Shown: in pieces, positions 17,510-26,654 of the stretch
How positions within the stretch are numbered: the stretch's first letter is position 1
How the letters are laid out: each line of letters opens with the position of its first letter
Source of the DNA: Calothrix sp. FI2-JRJ7
GTDB lineage: Bacteria; Cyanobacteriota; Cyanobacteriia; Cyanobacteriales; Nostocaceae
DNA length: 64,000 bases
Assembly (NCBI GenBank): GCA_019359675.1
Contig: JAHHGX010000071.1
Location: 124,001-188,000 of the forward strand
Direction: 5' to 3'
Program-made: the position numbers and the translations under genes
Notes under the pieces: generated by a model
What the model was told of the DNA's origin: nothing
What the model saw: only the letters and a program-made list of their open reading frames with translations
Database searches by the model: none

Positions 17510-19108
17510 TTAAGCAACAGCTTCAGCTTTTTCTACTTTTTCAGCTTTCACAACTGGTACATAAGGCTTTTCGGCGCCTTGTGCTAAGTACTCAGCTAGT
17601 TGTGCTTCGATTTGGTCGCGAACAATTTGACGATATTCTAAGAAATGCTCATTGTGCGCGCAAGTGGCCAAATAGTGGTCGAACACTTTTGGATTATGTT
17701 TCAAAATGCTAAATAAGTGATGCCAGAACTTCCAGCGAGTTTCCCGCTTAATTCCCTGGCGCCAAATTATAGTTAAGAAAGCTTTGACTACAATCAATTC
17801 TGGCATTTTCGCAGGTGCCGTCCAACTTGGCCCACCCATTATCATAAAACAGCGATAAGTTCTGTCTAAATATGCTACTGGGTCATATAAAGCACAAAAC
17901 GCTTCAACATATTCACGGGCTATTTCTTCTAGTGGACGGGTGGCAATAAAGTTCATTAATGTAGTTTGATTAATGTTCCCGTCTGCATTTTCCCGCAGGC
18001 GCCCTTCTCTACTTAAACGATGCCATAAAGCAGTATTAGGTAACGCTTGTAACATCGCAAAAGTTGTCGAAGGAATGGCAGCTTGTTCAGCAAACCTAAC
18101 AATACGTGAACCGGCGCCACTTTTTTCACCATCGAACCCAATAATAAACCCAGCCATTGGACGCAAACCAGTTCTGATAATGGTTTCAACAGCATCCGTT
18201 AAAGAACTACGGGTATTTTGAAACTTCTTAGTCATTTGCAAACTGTCTTCGTCGGGTGTTTCAATACCCAAAAATACAGCTTTGAATCCAGACTCAACCA
18301 TCAATTCCATTAATTCTTCGTCTTGAGCAAGGTCAATAGAAGCTTCTGTATCAAAACTGAAAGGATATTGATGTTCAGCCATCCAGGTTTTTAACTCTTT
18401 GAGCAACAACTTCACATTCCGCTTGTTGCCAATAAAGTTATCATCTACCATGAAAACGCTACGGCGCCAACCCAACTCATAAAGACGGTCAAGCTCTGCA
18501 AGTAACTGTTCTGGAGTTTTAGTCCGGGGTTTACGACCGTAGAGAACAATAATGTCGCAAAACTCGCACTGAAACGGACAACCACGCGAAAACTGAACTG
18601 ACATTGAGTCATAAGCATCAAACTCCAACAAGTCAAAGCGAGGTATAGGTGTACTTGTAACATCAGGTTTTTCGGTTGCTCTAAAAATTCCTGACTTTTC
18701 ACCCTTATTTACAGCTTCGACAAACATGGGTAGAGTAATCTCACCTTCGTCTAAAATCAGGAAGTCGGTGCCAACATTTTGGACTTCGTGCGGAACTGAG
18801 GTAGGATAAGGACCACCAACAGCAACTAACTTACCACGTTGCTTTGCTTCTTTAATTTGGTCAAGTAAATCTTGCTTCTGAACAATCATTGCAGACAGAA
18901 TAACCATATCTGCCCACTCCCACTCTGCCTCAGTAACAGCACGAATATTACGGTCAACTAATTTAAACTCCCATTCCTGGGGTAATATTGCAGCGACAGT
19001 TACTAAACCCAACGGAGGCAGTAGAACTTTGCGGTTAACTAGATCTAAGATTTTTTCGTATGACCAAAATGTTTTAGGAAACACCGGATAGACAAGCAAT
19101 ACACGCAT
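17510..19108 (-). CDS. B12-binding-domain radical SAM protein
   Basis: Seen: 532 residues. An N-terminal cobalamin-binding-like Rossmann domain (MRVLLVYPVFPKTFWS, with LVAVGGPYPTSVP near residue 100 and DEGEITLP) is followed by the radical SAM core with Cys177, Cys181 and Cys184 (SRGCPFQCEFCD) that holds the [4Fe-4S] cluster, and a C-terminal DUF4070-type domain. The tail is Lys/Glu/Ala-rich. Family knowledge: class B radical SAM enzymes of this kind often act as methyltransferases or in hopanoid and tetrapyrrole chemistry; the substrate of this branch is not known to me. Transcribed alone. Confidence 0.87.
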   Translation of the reverse strand: MRVLLVYPVFPKTFWSYEKILDLVNRKVLLPPLGLVTVAAILPQEWEFKLVDRNIRAVTEAEWEWADMVILSAMIVQKQDLLDQIKEAKQRGKLVAVGGPYPTSVPHEVQNVGTDFLILDEGEITLPMFVEAVNKGEKSGIFRATEKPDVTSTPIPRFDLLEFDAYDSMSVQFSRGCPFQCEFCDIIVLYGRKPRTKTPEQLLAELDRLYELGWRRSVFMVDDNFIGNKRNVKLLLKELKTWMAEHQYPFSFDTEASIDLAQDEELMELMVESGFKAVFLGIETPDEDSLQMTKKFQNTRSSLTDAVETIIRTGLRPMAGFIIGFDGEKSGAGSRIVRFAEQAAIPSTTFAMLQALPNTALWHRLSREGRLRENADGNINQTTLMNFIATRPLEEIAREYVEAFCALYDPVAYLDRTYRCFMIMGGPSWTAPAKMPELIVVKAFLTIIWRQGIKRETRWKFWHHLFSILKHNPKVFDHYLATCAHNEHFLEYRQIVRDQIEAQLAEYLAQGAEKPYVPVVKAEKVEKAEAVA

Positions 19109-19191
19109 AAATTTCTACTCCTACCGCATCATTTTTATAAATCAATGTAAACTCACTTAATATATAGATGAGTTTTATGTGAATATGTTTC

Positions 19192-19214
19192 AGAAACCAA
19201 GAAACCCGGTTTCT
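19192..19214. repeat. Repeat family B, single arm
   Basis: AGAAACCAAGAAACCCGGTT followed by TCT matches the end arm of the family B elements at 30711, 40471 and 50871. Only one arm is present, in the gap between the SDR and radical SAM genes. Confidence 0.5.
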
Positions 19215-19275
19215 CTGTACCTTAGCATTATTACTTATTTTTTTTTGCTACTCTGTTATACCTTACGTACAAGCT

Positions 19276-20223
19276 TTACCTTTTGACACCGCTAAGTCTT
19301 AAAACATCACTCATCGTTTCACAGTAGTTGCTTAAACCAAAGCTTTTCGGACTAACAGCATTTTTGTACGTAAAATGACGATATTCCATACAAAATCTGT
19401 CCCACGCTGCCATCTGAATACGGAACAGCACAATAATTACATTCGCTAAACCGAATGACAGCGGGATACGGAACAAGATTTTTTTACCAAGGTAAGCACA
19501 AACTTGTTCTATAACTTGGTTTGCGGTAATTCTAGTTTGTCCCAAAACTAACGACCGCTCTTGCTCTGCACTAGGAGGATTATTGACAAGATGTTTAACA
19601 ACAGTGGCAATATCCTGACCGTGAATGAAGTGAAAGCTACCATCTGCCTTTAAAAATCGGATGATATCTATATATTTAGCTACTTCAGGAAGACCTGTTG
19701 TAATGTGCGAGTAAGGTTTGTTAGCATCTCCACCAAAAACAAACGTGGGAAAAACAGTTGTAACTTTCGGTGCAATCTTCAACTGCGATTTTTTCATTAA
19801 ACAGTCGTACTTGGAACGAACATAGTCAGTTCCTATTTCACCTGCTTCTTTAAGTGGTTCGCCATTATTACCTAAAACACTTGCCGTCGAGAAGTATATT
19901 ACCTGTTCGCATCGTTCAGGGTCTAACATATTCATTAGCTGCAACGTTTTCGTGACATTCACATCAAACGTAATATCACCACCCCAAGCTGTTGCTGTCA
20001 AAACAGCCACATCAATAGTTTTCAGCAAATCAGCAAACTTTTCTATCTCTTGCATATCACCTTGCAGCACAGTGATATTACTACGAACATTAGTATCAAC
20101 TTTTAATTTATCTGGATTTCTTACGAGCAAAAATAATTCGTGTTCAGTCTCTTGAATTAACTGCTCACTAATATAATGACCCACACACCCACTGGCGCCT
20201 GTAACTAAAATACGTTTAGACAT
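19276..20223 (-). CDS. NAD-dependent epimerase/dehydratase family protein (SDR)
   Basis: Seen: extended short-chain dehydrogenase, 315 residues from the ATG at 20223. N-terminal Rossmann motif ILVTGASGCVGHYISEQL, Asp in LQGDMQ, catalytic Ser-Thr around YFSTASVLG and the YVRSKYD motif (Tyr-x-x-x-Lys) near residue 140; a C-terminal substrate region follows. No signal peptide. Family knowledge: atypical SDRs of this group include NAD(P)-binding sugar-nucleotide, flavonoid and chlorophyll-related enzymes; the substrate cannot be read here. The open frame runs six codons further upstream. It is not in an obvious operon. Confidence 0.85.
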   Translation of the reverse strand: MSKRILVTGASGCVGHYISEQLIQETEHELFLLVRNPDKLKVDTNVRSNITVLQGDMQEIEKFADLLKTIDVAVLTATAWGGDITFDVNVTKTLQLMNMLDPERCEQVIYFSTASVLGNNGEPLKEAGEIGTDYVRSKYDCLMKKSQLKIAPKVTTVFPTFVFGGDANKPYSHITTGLPEVAKYIDIIRFLKADGSFHFIHGQDIATVVKHLVNNPPSAEQERSLVLGQTRITANQVIEQVCAYLGKKILFRIPLSFGLANVIIVLFRIQMAAWDRFCMEYRHFTYKNAVSPKSFGLSNYCETMSDVLRLSGVKR

Positions 20224-20358
20224 AGACTTTGAATAAAACAAAAATTAAATCAGCTAGAAATCATATCCCAACAGGCAAGGCAAAACAAGTGCATAGCCAA
20301 TACAACCGCACATTACATACGATGAATAAATTACCTTAAAGTTCCGTTACTCAAAAAT

Positions 20359-20397
20359 CGTAGGTTGGGTGAAGCGAAGCGCGGAACCCAACCTACG
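20359..20397. repeat. Palindromic repeat family D, long copy
   Basis: CGTAGGTTGGGT and ACCCAACCTACG pair perfectly around GAAGCGAAGCGCGGA. It lies in the gap upstream of the plus-strand gene at 20463. Confidence 0.8.
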
Positions 20398-20462
20398 ATA
20401 CTCTGCATAAGTTAAACCCATCAGATTTAGTAGTAACCAAGACAGTCGGGAAGATTAAAAAT

Positions 20463-20957
20463 ATGTCGTTTAATATTTTCTGCAAACGCTACTTAGGTGC
20501 GATGGCTATAAGCTTTGCAACACTTTCAACACTGGCGCCAGCACCTGCACAAGCAAGAGGCTTAATTATTTACAATACTGGGGAGGAACTTTTCGAGGTA
20601 GCTGATTTTCCTCAAGAGATGGTTGCTCAATATCCTGGTCTAAAAGATTATAAAATATCGTATGCGTGCCAACGATTTGGCTTATTTTGGGCAGATGTAT
20701 GGACTTGGGACTGTAAATTAACAGCAGGAAATATAAGCACAAATACTATAGCTGACATTCCACAAGAGTTAATACCTAAATTAGAGAAAGATTATCCTTT
20801 TGATCAAGTACAGCGCAACTTCTGGAATAAATACGGTTTTATAACAATGGTAGGTATTTTTGCACTATTGGCAATAATGAAGGGCAAAGAACAACCAACA
20901 GCAGAAACACAACCACAAACAGGACTTGAATCACAAAGTGATACTTCGACGAATTAA
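20463..20957 (+). CDS. Secreted or membrane hypothetical protein
   Basis: Seen: 164 residues with an N-terminal signal-like segment (residues 1-32, ending PAPAQARG with a plausible cleavage after Ala-x-Ala), a soluble middle part with two Cys (in SYACQRF and TWDCKLT) and a membrane-like segment near residue 127-140 (FITMVGIFALLAIM), followed by a polar Gln/Thr-rich tail. The architecture suggests a periplasmic domain held by a C-terminal anchor. I recognise no family. It is monocistronic, between repeat families D and E. Confidence 0.7.
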   Translation: MSFNIFCKRYLGAMAISFATLSTLAPAPAQARGLIIYNTGEELFEVADFPQEMVAQYPGLKDYKISYACQRFGLFWADVWTWDCKLTAGNISTNTIADIPQELIPKLEKDYPFDQVQRNFWNKYGFITMVGIFALLAIMKGKEQPTAETQPQTGLESQSDTSTN

Positions 20958-20970
20958 AATCTTAATCAAA

Positions 20971-21049
20971 GTTGTCATTCTGAGCGTAGCGAACAATCTT
21001 TAAAGCTTACTAAGTTATAGAGATGCTTCACTACGTTCAGCATGACATA
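20971..21049. repeat. Repeat family E (TCATTCTGAGCG...CAGCATGACA)
   Basis: TGTCATTCTGAGCGTAGCGA and GTTCAGCATGACA flank a 45-base core, forming an imperfect inverted repeat between convergent genes. Related pieces are at 35449, 47157 and 47544. Confidence 0.65.
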
Positions 21050-21060
21050 TATATAGCAAT

Positions 21061-22116
21061 TTACACTGCTGTTAAACTTAACTGCTTTGCGGTTTCAAAG
21101 AAGAATCTTACATTGTCTTCGGGTGTTTCAGGTAAAACACCGTGACCGAGGTTGAGGATATGACCCCAGTTACCTGCTTTACGAACTGTATCGTAAATAC
21201 GTTCACGAATAAATTCTTTGGAACCAAATAAAACACCTGGGTCTAAATTACCCTGTACTTTCATGGTTTTACCAAGACGTTGACGCGCGTCTGCCATGTC
21301 AACTGTCCAGTCTACTGATATTATATCGGCGCCTGATGTTGACATGCGTTCCAATACACCAGCACTACCTGTTACCAAAAGAATTAATGGTGTGTCGGGG
21401 TGTGTTTGTTTAACTTTCTCGAAAACCATTTTTTGGTAGGGTTGTGCAAATACTTCGTAGTCTTGAGGACTAAGTTGTCCTGCCCATGAATCAAACATTT
21501 GCACTACTTGGGCGCCGCATTCAATTTGATAGCGAACATAAGTAGCAATAGAATCGGCGAGTTTTTCCAACAGTTGATGTAAAATCGTGGAGTCGGAGAA
21601 CGCCATGTTTTTAATAACCGAGTAGGTTTTGGAACCTTTACCTTCTACAGCATAAGCCGCCAAAGTCCACGGGGCGCCAACGAATCCAAGTACAGTAGAC
21701 TGCGTACCAACTTCAGAGCGTAAAGCCTGTAAAATCGTTTTGATGAAAGGTAACGATTCTTCAGGGTTTAAAGCGTGTAAATTATCTACTTGTTCCTGTG
21801 AACGAATTGGTGCATGAATAATTGGACCCTTTCCTTCGGCAATATCCATATCGATACCCAAACCAGGAAGTGGGGTAACAATATCAGAAAATAGAATTAC
21901 ACCATCGGGTTGAAATGCTTTCCAGGGTTGCAAAGAAACTTCGATAGCAACTTCGGGAATTTCCGACCGTTCGCGGAACGAGGGATACTTCTCTCTCAAA
22001 TCGCGATAAGCTTTCATATATCGTCCAGCTTGTCGCATCATCCAAACAGGAGGACGATCTACAACTTCACCACGAGCAGCCCTTAATAAATGAGGCGTAT
22101 TTGCGGAAATACCCAT
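21061..22116 (-). CDS. hemE: Uroporphyrinogen decarboxylase
   Basis: Converts uroporphyrinogen III to coproporphyrinogen III on the heme and chlorophyll path. Seen: the N-terminal signature [20 protein letters not shown], the [17 protein letters not shown] segment with the essential Asp, [35 protein letters not shown] with the catalytic Asp/Tyr neighbourhood, and [15 protein letters not shown] at the C-terminus. Complete at 351 residues from the ATG at 22116 ([17 protein letters not shown]); a GTG two codons upstream is less likely. No obvious operon partner. Confidence 0.96.
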   Translation of the reverse strand: MGISANTPHLLRAARGEVVDRPPVWMMRQAGRYMKAYRDLREKYPSFRERSEIPEVAIEVSLQPWKAFQPDGVILFSDIVTPLPGLGIDMDIAEGKGPIIHAPIRSQEQVDNLHALNPEESLPFIKTILQALRSEVGTQSTVLGFVGAPWTLAAYAVEGKGSKTYSVIKNMAFSDSTILHQLLEKLADSIATYVRYQIECGAQVVQMFDSWAGQLSPQDYEVFAQPYQKMVFEKVKQTHPDTPLILLVTGSAGVLERMSTSGADIISVDWTVDMADARQRLGKTMKVQGNLDPGVLFGSKEFIRERIYDTVRKAGNWGHILNLGHGVLPETPEDNVRFFFETAKQLSLTAV

Positions 22117-22286
22117 TAACACTTCATCCTATATCGCTTTTTTATTTCATCATTTAGCTTACCATTCCAGGCTGACAAAAGTATAACCAGAAAAGATAAA
22201 ACAGCGGAAACAAAGACTTTTTCTGTATATCACAAATATTGACTTTCAAGCAATATTGTTACTTTCTGATTGTAAATTTTTGTAAA

Positions 22287-22505
22287 TTACATATCCTCGA
22301 TTTCAGTTTCATAAAGCAGAACAGTCGTCTCTGGCCCAACTCTACCCATTTTAGGTAACGGACCCATTTCCATTTCTACAAAATAAGTCCAAATACCAGA
22401 GTCTTGATGGTAATTTAAAACTTTACCCATACCACCTATAAAAGAAACTTTTTGGTTTTTACGGTATTTTGGCTGGGATTGCTTCTGATATACATTGGTA
22501 AGCAT
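22287..22505 (-). CDS. Small conserved-looking protein, 72 residues
   Basis: Seen: a compact basic-then-acidic protein beginning MLTNVYQKQSQPKYRKNQKV and containing SFIGGMGKVLNYHQDSG followed by WTYFVEMEMGPLPKMGRVG. The beta-rich pattern with repeated glycines looks like a small barrel similar in style to KOW or ferredoxin-thioredoxin-reductase-like domains, but I have no firm match. ATG at 22505 is chosen over one seven codons upstream because the upstream codons look like leader. Codon use is normal, so it is probably expressed. Confidence 0.6.
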   Translation of the reverse strand: MLTNVYQKQSQPKYRKNQKVSFIGGMGKVLNYHQDSGIWTYFVEMEMGPLPKMGRVGPETTVLLYETEIEDM

Positions 22506-22917
22506 GGTGATACGCCTTAAATACAAAGCTAAGTTCTTAGTGAGCTAGCAGCGACTAATTTCGCTAACAAAGCTACAAAATAAAGTTCAGGTACTATAAA
22601 ATAAATAAAATGTATAAATAAGTCAGTATTATTGTTTATCGTTCTACTAAAGTACTTTCTTAGCTAAATTCAAATAACCTACCTCTGGACTTAAAATCTG
22701 TATAGACTAAAGAGTGATTTTGTCCAATCCAAAGTATAATTTTGTTGATTTATTAATTAAAATTGGTCGTATAAAATATTACACAGTATAGAGATAGATT
22801 GTAGCGATATAGGACATTGCAGGTAATCTGCGTCTAAAGATAGTGTTCGACTTATGCCAAAAGTGCCATATTCGTAGGAAATAACCTATCATATTGGCAT
22901 ATATCCATAAGTTTAAA
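22506..22917. other. Divergent intergenic region
   Basis: A gap of about 410 bases between the small protein and the histidine kinase. It is AT-rich and should contain two divergent promoters. I see no repeat, RNA gene or further reading frame that looks real. Confidence 0.4.
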
Positions 22918-24609
22918 ATGTCGTCAAAATCCCAAGTTAACGTCCTACTAGTGGATGACCACACAGAAAATTTACTGGCACTTGAGGGTATACTAGGAGG
23001 TCTAGGTCAAAATTTGGTACGAGCAACTTCAGGCGCCCAAGCATTGAAGTGCTTACTAAATCAGGATTTTGCCGTGATTTTACTAGATGTGCAAATGCCT
23101 GATATGGATGGTTTTGAAACTGCTGCTTTGATACGTCAACGTAAACGTTCGCTCCATACACCAATCATTTTTTTAACTGCATTTAGCACGAGCGATAATA
23201 TGGTTGAGCGGGGTTACTCGTTAGGTGCAGTAGATTATTTATTCAAGCCTCTTCACCCAGAAATATTAAAATCAAAAGTGGTCGCGTTTATTGATTTATA
23301 TCAAAAAACTGCTGAAATCGAGCGACAAGCAGCAGAACTAGCGGCAATAAACGCTGAACTCAAAAAAAGTGAAGAAAAATTTCGTGGTTTAAGCGCTTGT
23401 TCTCCCGTAGGTATTTTTCTTACTGATATAAACGGTTTTTGCACTTACACAAATCCATCCTGTCAAAAAATATACGGTCTTGAAGAAACCCGTATGATTG
23501 GTGAAGGGTGGGTACAAGCCATTCACCCAGATGACCGCGAACGAGTAATTAACGATTGGTATAAAACATCACGTGGAGGTGAAGAATATCACGACGAGTT
23601 TAGAATTATTACCAGTAGTGGAATTGAGCGTTGGATTTATGCTCATAGTTCGCCAATGCGCTCAGATAAGGGTAATCTTATGGGTCATGTCGGTACCGTT
23701 GAAGATATTACTGCGCGTAAACAAGCTGAAGCTGAACATATCGAATTGATTCGCGCACAAGCAGCACGTACTGAAGCAGAAAATGCAAATCGTTTGAAAG
23801 ACGAATTTCTGGCTGTATTATCGCATGAACTTCGTACACCCTTAAACTCGATACTTGGATGGGCAAAACTACTTCAGCGTCAGAAATTTGATGAGAAAAA
23901 TGTTGCACGGGGTTTAGAGATTGTTGAGCGTAATGCTCTTTTACAAACCCAACTAATTAACGATATTTTAGATGTATCGCGAATTATGCGGGGTAAGCTA
24001 AAGCTCAATTTAACTCCCGTCAACTTAGAGTCTTTAGTGTTGCAAACAGTAAATGCTGTACATGTCGAAGCAGAAGCTAAAAAGTTGCACCTCGACTGTG
24101 TAATTGAACCTCTTCCAGTAGCATTAACAACACAATCACACACTGATATTCAGGGAGCATCTTATATAGTTACAGGTGATATTAATCGGTTACAGCAAGT
24201 AGTGGGTAATTTGCTTAGTAACGCGCTGAAGTTTACACCACCCAATGGTAATATTCAAGTCAAGCTATGCCTCGATAACGAGAATGATTTTATAGCTTCG
24301 GCGCCTACCGCTTTAATCGAAGTTCGTGATACAGGTGTTGGTATAACTCCTGATTTCCTGCCGCATGTTTTTGATAGGTTTCGTCAAGCTGATGGTAGTA
24401 CAACTCGAATCCATAATGGGCTGGGTTTAGGATTGGCAATAGTACGACATTTGGTAGAAATGCACGGTGGTAGTGTTAGTGCTGCAAGTCCTGGTGTAAA
24501 CCAAGGGGCAACGTTTACTGTTAAATTACCTCTACGAACCTATGGACAAGGGGTGCAACAAACACAAGATTCCCCAGTTCTCAAGCAAGTTGAGAACTTA
24601 AAACGCTAA
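22918..24609 (+). CDS. Hybrid sensor histidine kinase (REC-PAS-HisKA-HATPase)
   Basis: Seen: order of domains is receiver (residues 6-125; Asp57 in VILLDVQMPDMDG, Lys110 in FKPL), a short coiled coil (about 130-155), PAS/PAC (155-270, with GIFLTDINGFCTYTN and VGTVEDITARKQAE), HisKA with His303 in LSHELRTPLN, and HATPase_c with an N box, DTGVGI and GLGLGLAIV. No membrane segments, so it is a soluble phosphorelay kinase. Family knowledge: an N-terminal receiver with PAS suits a second kinase in a relay that accepts phosphate and a cytoplasmic signal. I chose the ATG at 22918; the frame begins at a TTG at 22894. Ends in a four-base tail overlap with the convergent gene. Confidence 0.93.
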   Translation: MSSKSQVNVLLVDDHTENLLALEGILGGLGQNLVRATSGAQALKCLLNQDFAVILLDVQMPDMDGFETAALIRQRKRSLHTPIIFLTAFSTSDNMVERGYSLGAVDYLFKPLHPEILKSKVVAFIDLYQKTAEIERQAAELAAINAELKKSEEKFRGLSACSPVGIFLTDINGFCTYTNPSCQKIYGLEETRMIGEGWVQAIHPDDRERVINDWYKTSRGGEEYHDEFRIITSSGIERWIYAHSSPMRSDKGNLMGHVGTVEDITARKQAEAEHIELIRAQAARTEAENANRLKDEFLAVLSHELRTPLNSILGWAKLLQRQKFDEKNVARGLEIVERNALLQTQLINDILDVSRIMRGKLKLNLTPVNLESLVLQTVNAVHVEAEAKKLHLDCVIEPLPVALTTQSHTDIQGASYIVTGDINRLQQVVGNLLSNALKFTPPNGNIQVKLCLDNENDFIASAPTALIEVRDTGVGITPDFLPHVFDRFRQADGSTTRIHNGLGLGLAIVRHLVEMHGGSVSAASPGVNQGATFTVKLPLRTYGQGVQQTQDSPVLKQVENLKR

Positions 24610-25331
24610 ATATTTAGTGTATAATTTAGAAATCTTAGTATTGCTAAATCTTGTGATGTGTCTGTATCTGTGTTCGGTGCCTGATAAAATTGACCTGTTA
24701 CCCAATTTAGATTATCTTCTGGATTTATATAGTTTTGATTTTTTACATCATAGTATTTCCAGTAAGCTTCGTCTTTAAGCTTGTTATAATCACTTTGAGT
24801 AAATAATTCATCACATTTAGTAAAACTTAACCAGTTACTTAAAGTATTTTCCATCTTTGCAATTCTACCATCACGAAAGTGGAAATGTATATAATCTTCA
24901 TGAGTTTCATAATCTGTAACAAGCTTTGTAATTGCACATTCACTTTGGCTTTGAATAATGCGATAAAGGAAAGTAAAAAATTTACCTTGTAATTTTGTAT
25001 CTTGACACGACGCTAAAACTCTCCATTCATAAGTCGGAGTTGAAGTATTTTGTAAAAACGGGGTGATATTTATCGAAGTATAACGAGGATTTCTGACTAT
25101 AATTGAAGCTTGACGTAAAACTTCATGGGTTGTTTTTGCTGATATGCCTAATATTTTTTTGTAGTTATACTCATGCTGCACAGGTGCTATACCATACGCG
25201 GCACCAAGTACAAATTCGTAGATTGCCGCATCTTGGTCATCCAATAAATCAGGGTCTTGAATCACACCCTGTTTACTGACATCTTGCACCTTCTCAACAA
25301 GGGTAAGGTGGGCAGTGCCCACCCTACGCAA
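24606..25331 (-). CDS. Amidoligase-like, C-terminal part of a split gene
   Basis: Seen: 241 codons open from a TTG that lies in a palindromic repeat, so there is no true start. From about residue 40 it reads GAAYGIAPVQHEYNY, then NPRYTSINITPF and PTYEWRVLASCQDTKLQGKF; the Tyr-x-x-Ile-Asn and Tyr-Glu-Trp-Arg elements resemble the second half of the Amidoligase_2 fold, where a Glu-Phe-Arg motif closes the active site. The upstream frame at 25324-26457 carries the matching first half. I infer one gene broken by a repeat insertion or frameshift, though two proteins cannot be excluded. Its stop overlaps that of the convergent histidine kinase. Confidence 0.55.
   Translation of the reverse strand: MRRVGTAHLTLVEKVQDVSKQGVIQDPDLLDDQDAAIYEFVLGAAYGIAPVQHEYNYKKILGISAKTTHEVLRQASIIVRNPRYTSINITPFLQNTSTPTYEWRVLASCQDTKLQGKFFTFLYRIIQSQSECAITKLVTDYETHEDYIHFHFRDGRIAKMENTLSNWLSFTKCDELFTQSDYNKLKDEAYWKYYDVKNQNYINPEDNLNWVTGQFYQAPNTDTDTSQDLAILRFLNYTLNI
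25303..25327. repeat. Palindromic repeat family C, copy 1, inside the split gene
   Basis: GTAAGGTGGGCAGTGCCCAC followed by CCTAC is a near-perfect palindrome. Copies are at 32183 and 37976, both intergenic. Here it sits at the junction of the two amidoligase-like halves and supplies the TAG that ends the first. A 14-base inverted repeat (AAGGTGCAAGATGT and its complement) lies on either side of it, at about 25280 and 25370. Confidence 0.8.
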
Positions 25332-26457
25332 AAATAAAGGTTACAAGCTCTTTTATTCTCAATAAGCGCAAGGTGCAAGATGTAAGTTTAACCATATTAA
25401 TTTTTTTCTGGATATATTCTAATTTACTCAAACGTTTTTTATAGCGTCCTATATGTTCATCGACTTGATTACCAAATGGCATTGCATAAATATTACTTTT
25501 TCTTGTAGGTGGCAGAATTTGCTCTAAAATCTGAGAGACCGCAGCAGACACAGAAGTAATATTAGCAAGGTGATTAATTATTTCTTCAGTGGTTTTATAT
25601 TGATTTTTTATACCTACATGTAAATGTACTCCTGATGTTGTAGAAAAGTGGACTCCATTTTTTTTCAGCGTGGAGACTACAAATTCATATATATTAATTA
25701 TTTCTTCTATCGACTCGCATACAGGAAAACCAATTTCTTGACCACTATAAATTTTAAATCGAAACCGGGTATCTCGATTTTGTTTATAAAGATTTTCGTA
25801 ATAATCTATATTCTCTTGATTAGTACCATGCACTGACCCGTCAATTCCCACCTTTAATACATTATCACCTGGCGCCTCTACTAAATTCAAAGTTTCGAGA
25901 CGATTAAAAATAGCCAAAACAGTTTGTTCAATTTGATTATAATTATAATCTTTACTTGTGTCATATACTTGTAAAACTTGATTTTGTTTTTGTTTTAACT
26001 TGATATAATCCCAAGTACTTCTAATATTTTGAAAAAAATTACCTAATTTCAATTGTTGATTATAATACTGCAAATTATTATTAACTTTATCATGTTTGTA
26101 TGCAGTTTTAAGCATAGCTTGCTTGTGTTTTTCAAAATCAATACGATTTATTTTTGCTTGATATTTTGGGTTTCCAGGATATTCAATACTTCCATAAAAA
26201 TTAATTAATCCAACCGTCACTAAGATTTGAATTAATCTATTAAAATGTGGCTGACGTGTAATGATGGCACCATTTATCTTACTCAAATCATAAATTGGCT
26301 TTAACTTTTTAATAACCTCTGGCGCCAAACGGTACATAGGGAAGTCTGTTAACGGTAAAAACTCCAACTCGGCGCCGGAAGTAACCAAATGTAAGAGTTC
26401 AGCATCTTGAACTAATTCAATAGATACAGTATCGCTATTACCGAGGCTGATGACCAT
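25324..26457 (-). CDS. Amidoligase-like, N-terminal part of a split gene
   Basis: Seen: 377 residues from the ATG at 26457. Residues 30-95 look like a small winged-helix or PqqD-like unit (FPMYRLAPEVIKKLKPIYDL, then ILVTVGLINFYG). From about residue 200 an Amidoligase_2-like domain starts: VGIDGSVHG, FKIYSGQEIGFPVCESIEEI, and the metal-ligand signature TTSGVHLHVGIK. The frame ends soon after KKINMVKLTS in bases belonging to an intergenic repeat, so the second half of the domain is missing and continues in the frame at 24606. Family knowledge: such ligases join amino acids or peptides by amide bonds using ATP, often in peptide-modification or cell-wall tasks. Confidence 0.6.
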   Translation of the reverse strand: MVISLGNSDTVSIELVQDAELLHLVTSGAELEFLPLTDFPMYRLAPEVIKKLKPIYDLSKINGAIITRQPHFNRLIQILVTVGLINFYGSIEYPGNPKYQAKINRIDFEKHKQAMLKTAYKHDKVNNNLQYYNQQLKLGNFFQNIRSTWDYIKLKQKQNQVLQVYDTSKDYNYNQIEQTVLAIFNRLETLNLVEAPGDNVLKVGIDGSVHGTNQENIDYYENLYKQNRDTRFRFKIYSGQEIGFPVCESIEEIINIYEFVVSTLKKNGVHFSTTSGVHLHVGIKNQYKTTEEIINHLANITSVSAAVSQILEQILPPTRKSNIYAMPFGNQVDEHIGRYKKRLSKLEYIQKKINMVKLTSCTLRLLRIKELVTFIFA

Positions 26458-26654
26458 AAAATAAATCGTAAATATATATCTTGCTGAATATATATTTTAG
26501 ATAATTTAAAGTCAAATAATCACAATACATTTGCTATAAAACTTTCATATTTAATTATTCATTAAAAACGATGCTTGGAGAGCGCTCCTAGCTTACTCAA
26601 TAAATCCAGATTTTCATTTAGACATATGTTACGATATGTTAAAATTGCAAATGC

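Noticed and set aside
25310-25340. Programmed -1 frameshift joining the two amidoligase halves
   Set aside because: The T-rich run does not fit a canonical slippery heptamer in the right frame, and an intergenic repeat occupies the junction; breakage is simpler.
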